Virus record (IMG/VR): IMGVR_UViG_3300017528_000016
Location: 1-21,198 of that record
Source: a virus
Direction: 5' to 3' (one strand)
DNA: 21,198 nt
How positions within the stretch are numbered: position 1 is the stretch's first letter; each line of letters begins with the position of its first letter. Shown in pieces: positions 9,098 through 15,129 of this stretch. The notes below the pieces were generated by a model. The model saw only the letters and a program-made list of their open reading frames with translations, searched no databases and was not told where the DNA came from. The position numbers and the translations under genes are program-made.

Positions 9098-9256
9098 CTA
9101 TAGCCTGCCGAGCAGCAGCAGGATAAGCACGACGACGAGGATCACGCCGATAATAGAACTCGGCCCGTAGCCCCACGCCGCGCTGTGCGGCCACGTCGGG
9201 AACGCCCCGACGAGGATCAAGATCAGGATGACGATTAGAACTATGCCTACGCTCAT
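9098..9256 (-). CDS. DUF3309-like small membrane protein
   Basis: This 52-residue protein looks like DUF3309: two hydrophobic stretches (IVLIVILILILVGAFP and IIGVILVVVLILLLLGRL) around a polar centre with PTWPHSAAWGYGPS. DUF3309 proteins are very short membrane proteins of unknown function, usually seen as bacterial chromosomal genes. The ATG at 9256 overlaps the connector stop as ATGA. It forms a pair with the membrane protein at 8933-9088. Placement inside the neck cluster suggests capture from a host genome or a phage membrane function expressed late. Confidence 0.85.
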   Translation of the reverse strand: MSVGIVLIVILILILVGAFPTWPHSAAWGYGPSSIIGVILVVVLILLLLGRL

Positions 9257-10305
9257 GGGGCCACCGGCGCGACGCGCCTGTATTGGTTGAGAACGCCTTG
9301 CGCGCGCGCGGTAATCGCGGCGTTGACGAAGGTGATCGTCTGCTGCTCTATGCCTTGCGAGAGCACGCCGATGCGATCGCGGTATTTGAACCAGTCCCCG
9401 ATCATGTCCACGGCCGCCTGCTCGAGATCGAACGGCACATAGCCGTAGGATAGAAGGACCGGAGCTCCGGCGTCGGCTGCGGCGAAATAATAGACGCCGT
9501 TCGGGTCGACCGAATACTGGCCGACTGCGAGCGACGCGCCGAACGCCCGCGGCGATAGCGGCGTGCCGTCGGCGTAGGTTACACCGCGGTCCCCGGCATT
9601 CCAGTGGGCCAGTGTGAGCAACACGTACGGCGCTGTGCCGGGGATAGTCTGCGGTTCGTTCGCTACGAGGAAGCCTGCCGAATACGAGAGCGCGACGTTC
9701 GCAAACCCGCGCGAGAAGCAATACAGGCCGGAGAGCATTACGCGGTTGACGTCGAAGGTATAGCCCGCCGGTCCGCCTTGCCAGCCGAAGCCGATGAAGT
9801 TCGAGTTCGAGCCGACGCCGAGCGCGGGCCGCGGCGGGATGGTTATACCATCCACCGTAAGAGCCGCGACCGAGGTCACGGGGTATTGGAGCGGGAGCAG
9901 CGCTTGGCCGCCGTTGCCGCTGCGCGTCTCTGCGTAGGCCTGGTTGCGCACCGTGCGGTTGATTACGTTCTGGATGTACGTCGAAACGGCCGAGATCAGC
10001 CGCGCGACGAGCGGGTCCGAAACGCCGACCAGACCGCCGCCGGTGTAGGCGCCGGCAAGCGTCGTGTCGACGGGTATCGTGAAGTTGAGCGCGTCGATCT
10101 TGGTAATCGTCCACGCCGCGTTGACGCCGGATATCCCCATCGCGCCGTCAATCGAATACGCGCCGCCGTTCAGGAGCGGCGTCTGCGGCGCGCTCGCGAG
10201 CGTTACCTGCGCCGGGTTGGCGTTGGTGATCGCAGCAATGCCGAACCCCGAAAGGCCGAGCCATTCCTTTACGTGCGCGAGCGTGGTCAAGTCGCCTGGG
10301 TTCAT
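9253..10305 (-). CDS. Head-tail connector (gp6-like) with inserted Ig-like domain
   Basis: The 350-residue protein starts like a gp6-type connector (TTLAHVKEWLGL). The connector helix resumes at residue 97 (SDPLVARLISAVSTYIQNVINR) and continues with TRSGNGGQALLPLQYPVTSVAALTVDG as spaced motifs. Near the C-terminus are PFDLEQAAVDMIGDWFKYRDRIG and a final helical tail. Between residues 21 and 95 a beta-rich module interrupts the helical core; it resembles modules in the hub at 1416-2957. Connectors attach below the portal as a dodecameric ring. The ATG at 10305 lacks a clear Shine-Dalgarno sequence, and the upstream gap holds a terminator-like hairpin, so its translation start signal is unclear. 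The stop overlaps the next ATG. Confidence 0.85.
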   Translation of the reverse strand: MNPGDLTTLAHVKEWLGLSGFGIAAITNANPAQVTLASAPQTPLLNGGAYSIDGAMGISGVNAAWTITKIDALNFTIPVDTTLAGAYTGGGLVGVSDPLVARLISAVSTYIQNVINRTVRNQAYAETRSGNGGQALLPLQYPVTSVAALTVDGITIPPRPALGVGSNSNFIGFGWQGGPAGYTFDVNRVMLSGLYCFSRGFANVALSYSAGFLVANEPQTIPGTAPYVLLTLAHWNAGDRGVTYADGTPLSPRAFGASLAVGQYSVDPNGVYYFAAADAGAPVLLSYGYVPFDLEQAAVDMIGDWFKYRDRIGVLSQGIEQQTITFVNAAITARAQGVLNQYRRVAPVAP

Positions 10306-10318
10306 GGGTTAGGTTTAG

Positions 10319-10393
10319 AAAAAACCCGCAGCGAGCGAGGGGATTGCGCTGTCGGTCAGGGAGGAGGAGCCCGACATAGCACGCTCGCCGCGG
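10319..10393 (-). terminator. Terminator-like structure after the major capsid gene
   Basis: On the minus strand the arms CCGCGGCGAGCG (10382-10393) and CGCTCGCTGCGG (10326-10337) form a 12-bp stem with one G-T pair. It is followed at once by G and six T (10319-10324). The 44-base loop contains a second perfect 6-bp hairpin (TGTCGG/CCGACA, 10371-10376 and 10350-10355). The form is that of an intrinsic terminator, though the loop is longer than usual. Placed behind the capsid gene it could be a partial terminator giving more capsid than tail mRNA, or it could protect the 3' end. Confidence 0.65.
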
Positions 10394-10416
10394 TTCGTCT
10401 AAGTTGATGGCCGACG

Positions 10417-12066
10417 TTAGCTCTTGACTCCTGTGATCACACCGTATGCGGGCGGGAAATACATCTGCAAGACGGCGTCGAAATACACGCCGAGCGTGCG
10501 CTGCATCGTGACCACCGGCCAATCGACCTGCCAGTAATCGCGACGGCAGAGCTTGCGGATGATATTGGGCACGTTCGAGAGCGGGTACGGGTTCGTGCGC
10601 GAATAGAAGATGATCGTCCCCGCGGGGATAAACGGGTGCACGTGCACGTCCAGGAACGGATTGCCGAAGCCGATCGGGTTGACGTAGCGCTTGAGCACCG
10701 TCGAAGCGTTGAGCCCGCCCTCGCTGGATGAGCCGAGGAAGAACGGCGCCATGTTGGTGTTACCCGTCAGCACGATCGCCGCGGCAGCCAGCATATCCTT
10801 GACGTTCATGTAAATGTCCGTCGGGACGAGCCGGAAGTTGTTATACATCGAGATCAGCGCGTTGTTCCACTCCGTGATCTGCCCCGAACCCGCGCCGGCG
10901 GAGGTCAGCGCTGCGCCGCCGAGGTCGGCGACGTAGCTGCCGCTGCCGGGGGCGAGGATTTGGGTCAGCAGGCCGTCGTAGTTCAGCGTATTGGTCGATG
11001 TATCCGTCGCCGGCAGCGCCGTTGCGGCCTGCCCGGTGGAGTTGAGCGACGTGATCGTGACCGCCGGGTAGCCGGTGATCGCGACGAGCTTCTCGCTACC
11101 CGCCGTCAGGCCCGCATACCAAGCGTAGCCAATCGCGCCGTTGGTCTTCGCGACTGTCGCGGTGATCGAAGCGTGGTTCGTGCCGCCGCTGACATTGATC
11201 GCCCCGGACGCCGCCGACTGGATTCCCGAGAAGCCCTGGATCAGGTCCGTCGAGCCGTCCAGGTTGGAGCGCGTGTACGGCAGTTGCACCAGCCCGCCCG
11301 CCGGGACCGCAGCCGCGCCCGTGCCGGTGACGGTCGGGAACGTCGAGGTCTGCATCCCCATGTAGGTCAGCGCGACGACGATGACGCTGTACGTCGAGCC
11401 GTCCGCCAGCGTGCCGCCGGTCAATACGGCGGTGCCGGCCGGGGTCGCTGCCGTGCCGAGCAAGAGCGACGAATTGCCGCCGATGTCCAGCCGCTCTTCG
11501 CCTTCCATCGTGCCTTGCAGGGTCGTGGTCGCGGCGAGCGCCATCAGGTCTTCGAACGTGACCGCGGCGAGGTACGCCTGTTCGGTCACGAAGTTGTCCA
11601 GGCCCGAGGTGCGGAATGGCGCCGTCTTGTCGACAACCGTTTGCGCCATTGCCGGGCCGCGGTGGCCTTCCGACAGCCCGATGTTGATATTGCTCGGGTT
11701 GATCGCGGTCAGCGCGCGCCAGTTCGATTGGATACCCGTCCCGCCGGTGACGCGCGGAATCTGGTTGCGAAAGATCGTCGTGACCGGGTAGAGCAGCCGC
11801 GCGCCCTGCTCGAGGTCGTACTGCGCGAGGCCCGACGTGGCCGAGCCGGGCTGCGTAAACGCCTTCTGCATCTGCCCGTGCGGGCCGCCGTATGTTTTTT
11901 GCAGATACTCGCCGGTAAGCACCTTCGGCGTACCGTCGTCGGCGAACAGCGCCGATTTCATCGTGACGATGGCCTTGGCGATCTTCTCGGGGTCGTTGCC
12001 GATGCTCGGGTGCCACGGCACGCCCTTGAACAGTTGCAGTACGTTGTTGCTTACGTTCGCATCCAT
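10417..12066 (-). CDS. Major capsid protein (HK97-like fold with inserted domain)
   Basis: This 549-residue protein follows the protease-scaffold gene and has a strong AGGAG nine bases before its ATG. The core segments include LLYPVTTIFRNQIPRV, a helix TEQAYLAAVTFEDLMALAAT at about 161-180, and the C-terminal part PTDIYMNVKDMLAAA, GFGNPFLDVHVHPFIPAGTIIFY and QRTLGVYFDAVLQMYFPPAY. These fit the large capsid proteins of this phage type. Residues of about 205-350 are Gly/Thr/Ala-rich and beta-like, with a fibronectin-like end (AIGYAWYAGLTAGSEKL); this looks like a surface domain inserted into the HK97 fold. The family usually has about 300-400 residues, so the insertion explains the extra length. 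Confidence 0.88.
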   Translation of the reverse strand: MDANVSNNVLQLFKGVPWHPSIGNDPEKIAKAIVTMKSALFADDGTPKVLTGEYLQKTYGGPHGQMQKAFTQPGSATSGLAQYDLEQGARLLYPVTTIFRNQIPRVTGGTGIQSNWRALTAINPSNINIGLSEGHRGPAMAQTVVDKTAPFRTSGLDNFVTEQAYLAAVTFEDLMALAATTTLQGTMEGEERLDIGGNSSLLLGTAATPAGTAVLTGGTLADGSTYSVIVVALTYMGMQTSTFPTVTGTGAAAVPAGGLVQLPYTRSNLDGSTDLIQGFSGIQSAASGAINVSGGTNHASITATVAKTNGAIGYAWYAGLTAGSEKLVAITGYPAVTITSLNSTGQAATALPATDTSTNTLNYDGLLTQILAPGSGSYVADLGGAALTSAGAGSGQITEWNNALISMYNNFRLVPTDIYMNVKDMLAAAAIVLTGNTNMAPFFLGSSSEGGLNASTVLKRYVNPIGFGNPFLDVHVHPFIPAGTIIFYSRTNPYPLSNVPNIIRKLCRRDYWQVDWPVVTMQRTLGVYFDAVLQMYFPPAYGVITGVKS

Positions 12067-12118
12067 GTTATCGGACTCCTGCGAAAGCGCTTACGGTTGG
12101 GTGGATGGTTGATCGGAA

Positions 12119-13792
12119 CTAGCTAATGAGCTCGTTGACCGCCTTTGCAACCGGGTCGGCCGGCGCGTCGTTGGTCTTGCGTTCGGTTTGTGGATCGGAC
12201 CGCGCGACTTCCTTGGCTACCGTGCGCAGCATGATGTGGGGTACCGGCATCTTCTTGAACTGTTCGACGATGGCGGTCAATTCGGTGACGCGCGCCGAGA
12301 GGTCGGCGACCTTCGCCAGCCCTTCGGTCTGCGCGGACTTCGCGCTCTCGGCGTTGCACTCGGCGCCCATGCTCGCGGCATGGTCGTGTATCGCCTGCAT
12401 CATGTCGGCGTGCGCCTTGGGCATCGCCTTGGCAACTAGCGCGTCCTGCAATGCCTTGACGGCCTTATCGACCGTCTCGCCGGGCTTCACGGCCGCCGCG
12501 CGTTCCTCGACGGTAAGCTGCTCGGAAGCGAGCTTGAACAGGTCCGCGAACGGCATCGCCGCAAACGACTTGCGCAGCGTACCGGCGCGCGCCGCGGCCT
12601 CGAGCGCTTCCTCGATCTCGTCATCCGCGCCGACGCCCGCGCCTGCCTTGAGCTCTGCCAAGCACTCGTCGGCCTCCTCGGCGCTCATGTCCTTGAATAC
12701 GGCAATCGCGTCCGCGAGCACGTTGCGCAGCTTCATCGGCACAGGCGAATCGTCGCCCTCGGCCTCGAGGTCGTACTGCGCGCTGCGGCAGACCCCGGCG
12801 AGGCATTCGATGCACTCGGCAAAGTTCTGCACGCTCCACATACCCTTCTTGAGCGCGATCTCGGTCGTAACCGTCTTCTCGCCGTCCTTGGTCCATGCGT
12901 CCGGGAGCTTGTCCGTCGCGCCGAGCGCCTTGGCGCGCTTGATGATGTGCGCCTTCGCCGCGGCCTTGTCCTTGGCGCGGCCGAATGCGCGCACCGCATT
13001 CTCAAGGTCGCCCACGCTCTTGATCGGGAACGAGCCGTCGGGCAGGGCCGCGCCTTCCTTGGCCGCCGCCTTGCGTTCGTCGCTGGAAAACTCGCGCTTG
13101 GCCGCCTCGAGCTTCTCGATCTCTTCGACGGTCGCGAGCATATAGCGCTCGGCCTTCGCTAGCGCCTCCGCAGCGACGGACTTCTGTACTAGTTCCATCG
13201 CCGCGCCGATCGACACGCCGTTGTCGGCGAGCAGCTTCGCGAACGCATCCGCCTGCTCGGGCGAACCCTCGACTTTGATCTCCTGCACGAACGCGCGCTT
13301 CTCGATACTACCGTCCGCCTTGATTACGTCGAAGAACCGCGCCGTAGGAATGCAAGGGTTATCGACAAGCGATATTTCTGAGGGTCGCGCGACGTAACGC
13401 TTAATCGTCCGGTCGCCTATCTGCTCGCTGACCTTCTCGCCGACATAGTCGCCCCCCATTGAGAATCCCGTATAAACCCCCTCTTCGCATTTCTTCCACT
13501 CGTTGTCGTCGACGACCTTCGTGCCGATATCGAACGCTTTATCCGCGTCGTTCGCGTTGAGCGCGATTAGCTTGCCGGCCGCTACCTTCCCATGCATCGC
13601 GCGCAAGTTCCCGAGCGACTTGCCATCGGTCGCATCGGATATCGTCTTCGACCACTCCATGAAATAGGGCTTGGACTTCTCGTAGTCGAACATCTCGTCG
13701 ACCTTGTCCGGCACTTCGTGCGCAGCACGGCCCCAGACCTCGCGACGGGCGACGTCGATCTTGGTGATCGGTACGAACAGATTCATTCCCAT
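12119..13792 (-). CDS. Capsid maturation protease fused to scaffold-like domain (XkdF-like)
   Basis: The 557-residue product appears to join three parts. Residues 1-155 resemble XkdF/U35-type prohead serine proteases: a KIDVARREVWGRA strand, a MHGK motif that could supply the histidine, GVYTGFSMGG, and SEISLVDNPCIPTARF that could supply the serine. About 250-300 is a DUF6582-like segment (SFPIKSVGDLENAVRAFGRA then AAAKAHIIKRAKALGA). The rest is acidic, Ala-rich and helical, with a coiled-coil-like end, as expected for a scaffold that is digested on maturation. A perfect AGGAG sits 7 bases before the ATG at 13792. The gene directly precedes the capsid protein. Which residues are catalytic is inferred from pattern only. 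Confidence 0.82.
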   Translation of the reverse strand: MGMNLFVPITKIDVARREVWGRAAHEVPDKVDEMFDYEKSKPYFMEWSKTISDATDGKSLGNLRAMHGKVAAGKLIALNANDADKAFDIGTKVVDDNEWKKCEEGVYTGFSMGGDYVGEKVSEQIGDRTIKRYVARPSEISLVDNPCIPTARFFDVIKADGSIEKRAFVQEIKVEGSPEQADAFAKLLADNGVSIGAAMELVQKSVAAEALAKAERYMLATVEEIEKLEAAKREFSSDERKAAAKEGAALPDGSFPIKSVGDLENAVRAFGRAKDKAAAKAHIIKRAKALGATDKLPDAWTKDGEKTVTTEIALKKGMWSVQNFAECIECLAGVCRSAQYDLEAEGDDSPVPMKLRNVLADAIAVFKDMSAEEADECLAELKAGAGVGADDEIEEALEAAARAGTLRKSFAAMPFADLFKLASEQLTVEERAAAVKPGETVDKAVKALQDALVAKAMPKAHADMMQAIHDHAASMGAECNAESAKSAQTEGLAKVADLSARVTELTAIVEQFKKMPVPHIMLRTVAKEVARSDPQTERKTNDAPADPVAKAVNELIS

Positions 13793-13802
13793 CGCTAAAC
13801 TC

Positions 13803-14015
13803 CTATCGAGCGGCCAGGATCAGCGGGCCGTTCGCCCGCGCTGCGCCGACTTCTGGCGCAATCTCGCGCCGGTTGACCCGTATCAGGTGCATAATCGTCA
13901 TCTCGTGATCGTCGCTGCTTTCGCTCGGCCCCGTGCAGCACGGCTCGCCCGGCGCGTCGTAAGTAAAGAGCTTCGCGCAGACCGGGCAGCGGAAGGTATA
14001 GCTAGCTGTATTCAT
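13803..14015 (-). CDS. Small zinc-ribbon-like protein
   Basis: The 70-residue product begins MNTASYTFRCPVC and contains CPVC followed by PGEPCCTGP, a set of four cysteines that could bind zinc, although the second pair is adjacent (CC). After that comes DDHEMTIMHLIRVNRREI. Similar short cysteine proteins occur beside phage head genes, and none has a function I can name. I chose the ATG at 14015; the frame runs up to 14066 but that segment overlaps the preceding gene and looks non-coding. The start overlaps the upstream stop by 14 bases. The protease gene begins 10 bases after its stop. Confidence 0.75.
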   Translation of the reverse strand: MNTASYTFRCPVCAKLFTYDAPGEPCCTGPSESSDDHEMTIMHLIRVNRREIAPEVGAARANGPLILAAR

Positions 14016-14331
14016 ACCCCGAGATCGTCGCGATGCATTGCGTGCCCGTGCCGTTGCTGCTCGCATCGATCGCGTGCGCGCTATTGGTCGGCGTGATGAT
14101 CCAGCCGTTGATAACGAGCGGCGAGAGCGGCGACTGCGGCACCGTCGCGGCCATGATCCGCGTGCCCGCCGCGTCCGCGCCGAGCGCGACCGTCAGCGTG
14201 ATCGACGCCGCGTTGGCGATGGCGTTGATCGTGCGGATGATGCCGAAGCCGCCAGCGGGCGATACATACGCCGTCGGCGTGCTCGTCATCGCGCCGGTAG
14301 GGATCAGTACTTTCGGGATTGCGGTAGCCAT
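14002..14331 (-). CDS. Small putative virion protein, unknown family
   Basis: This 109-residue protein is beta-rich and Thr/Ala/Ile-rich (IPKVLIPTGAMTS, AYVSPAGGFGIIRTINAIAN, ASITLTVALGADAAGTRI, LVINGWIITPTNSAHAID). The alternation of strands resembles short beta-sandwich proteins that phages encode near the portal or tail, for example decoration or fibre-binding proteins. I cannot assign a family. The ATG at 14331 follows the MuF stop with no gap, and GAGGAAGG about 7 bases upstream is a good ribosome site. No signal peptide or membrane segment is seen. Confidence 0.8.
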   Translation of the reverse strand: MATAIPKVLIPTGAMTSTPTAYVSPAGGFGIIRTINAIANAASITLTVALGADAAGTRIMAATVPQSPLSPLVINGWIITPTNSAHAIDASSNGTGTQCIATISGYEYS

Positions 14332-15129
14332 CTATGCGCCTTCCTCGGTGTAGTCGACGACCGGCGAGATCACGCACCGGCAATTCGGGTGGGCCGGCGG
14401 CGCATCGTCGCCGCTCGGGTAGTCGTCATCGAGCGGGAGTACGCCGTCGCCGTCGACGCCTGCGGCGGCGTTGTCCAGGCAATCCTCCTCGACGAGATCG
14501 TCCTCGGCGGTGATCCATTGCTTCGCCGCAACGGCGCCGCTCGCCTTGTAGCCCGAGAGCGCGCCGGCGTTGGCCGCCATCTGCGTCTCGGTGCGCGCGA
14601 TCGTCATGGCGCGCTCATCGGAGAAGCCGTAGCTGTCGGCAATAGCGCCCGCGAGTTTGTCGTTCGACCAGCCGCCTTCGATCGCATCGCTGACGGCGCC
14701 GCGTAGAAAGTCGCGCGTGGAATCATCGATTGCCCACTGAGCAGACGGGTTCTCCACGAGCCGCCCGAGCCCGTCGTAACGCATCCCGACGAGTTCAGCC
14801 GCGCGATCGCGAGCGTAAGCCTGTGCATAAGCGTTAACGATGCCTGTAGCGCCCTCCGCCGCCAGCACATCGATTCCAACCTGTTCAAGCGCCGCATAGC
14901 TTCCGTCCGCCACGATCGCTTCGAGGATGGGGCCGATATCGCCAACGAGTACGGACCAGCCGGCAAAGTCAACGCCAGCGAGCACGCGGTCGATCGCATC
15001 AAGCTCATCCTGTGAGAGTTCAGCTTTGCCAAGCCGGGCGCGCTCGCGCGCGATCTGCGCGGCGAGCTTCGGCGCTTGGGCGCGGAAGAAAGAGCGGATG
15101 GTTTTGGCGAGCTCATTGCGCTTGGTCAG
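14332..15129 (-). CDS. MuF-like head morphogenesis protein, unusual start (CTG or frameshift from portal)
   Basis: The C-terminal part is MuF/SPP1 gp7-like: MTIARTETQMAANAGALSGYKASG, KQWITAEDDLVEEDC and HPNCRCVISPV, given as spaced family marks. The N-terminal helical part (KTIRSFFRAQAPKLAAQIA, then ELDAIDRVLAGVDFAGW) is also typical, so translation must begin upstream of 15000. Yet the frame has no ATG, GTG or TTG between the upstream in-frame stop (15197-15195) and the internal GTG at 14985, which would remove about 48 family residues. Two routes remain. One is a CTG at 15129 overlapping the portal stop as CTGA (265 residues). The other is a -1 frameshift from the portal at 15183-15189 (841-residue fusion). 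MuF proteins are minor head proteins placed inside the capsid. Confidence 0.85.
   Translation of the reverse strand: MTKRNELAKTIRSFFRAQAPKLAAQIARERARLGKAELSQDELDAIDRVLAGVDFAGWSVLVGDIGPILEAIVADGSYAALEQVGIDVLAAEGATGIVNAYAQAYARDRAAELVGMRYDGLGRLVENPSAQWAIDDSTRDFLRGAVSDAIEGGWSNDKLAGAIADSYGFSDERAMTIARTETQMAANAGALSGYKASGAVAAKQWITAEDDLVEEDCLDNAAAGVDGDGVLPLDDDYPSGDDAPPAHPNCRCVISPVVDYTEEGA

Noticed and set aside
8937-9194. Upstream extension of the gp10-like frame
   Set aside because: It overlaps two small membrane protein genes that have their own start signals, and it has no similarity to the gp10 family.
10315-10377. 20-codon frame between capsid and connector genes
   Set aside because: It lies inside the terminator-like structure, has no ribosome site and no recognisable product. 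It is mentioned only as a possible leader.
10960-12126. Plus-strand frame of 388 codons opposite the capsid gene
   Set aside because: Arg-rich composition with no recognisable family, a result of high GC opposite a strongly coding gene. The long plus-strand frames at 5032-6060 and 12126-13145 were rejected for the same reason.
14604-15116. 170-codon minus-strand frame overlapping the MuF gene
   Set aside because: It is Arg/Ser-rich and has no family marks, while the other frame carries clear MuF motifs across the same bases.
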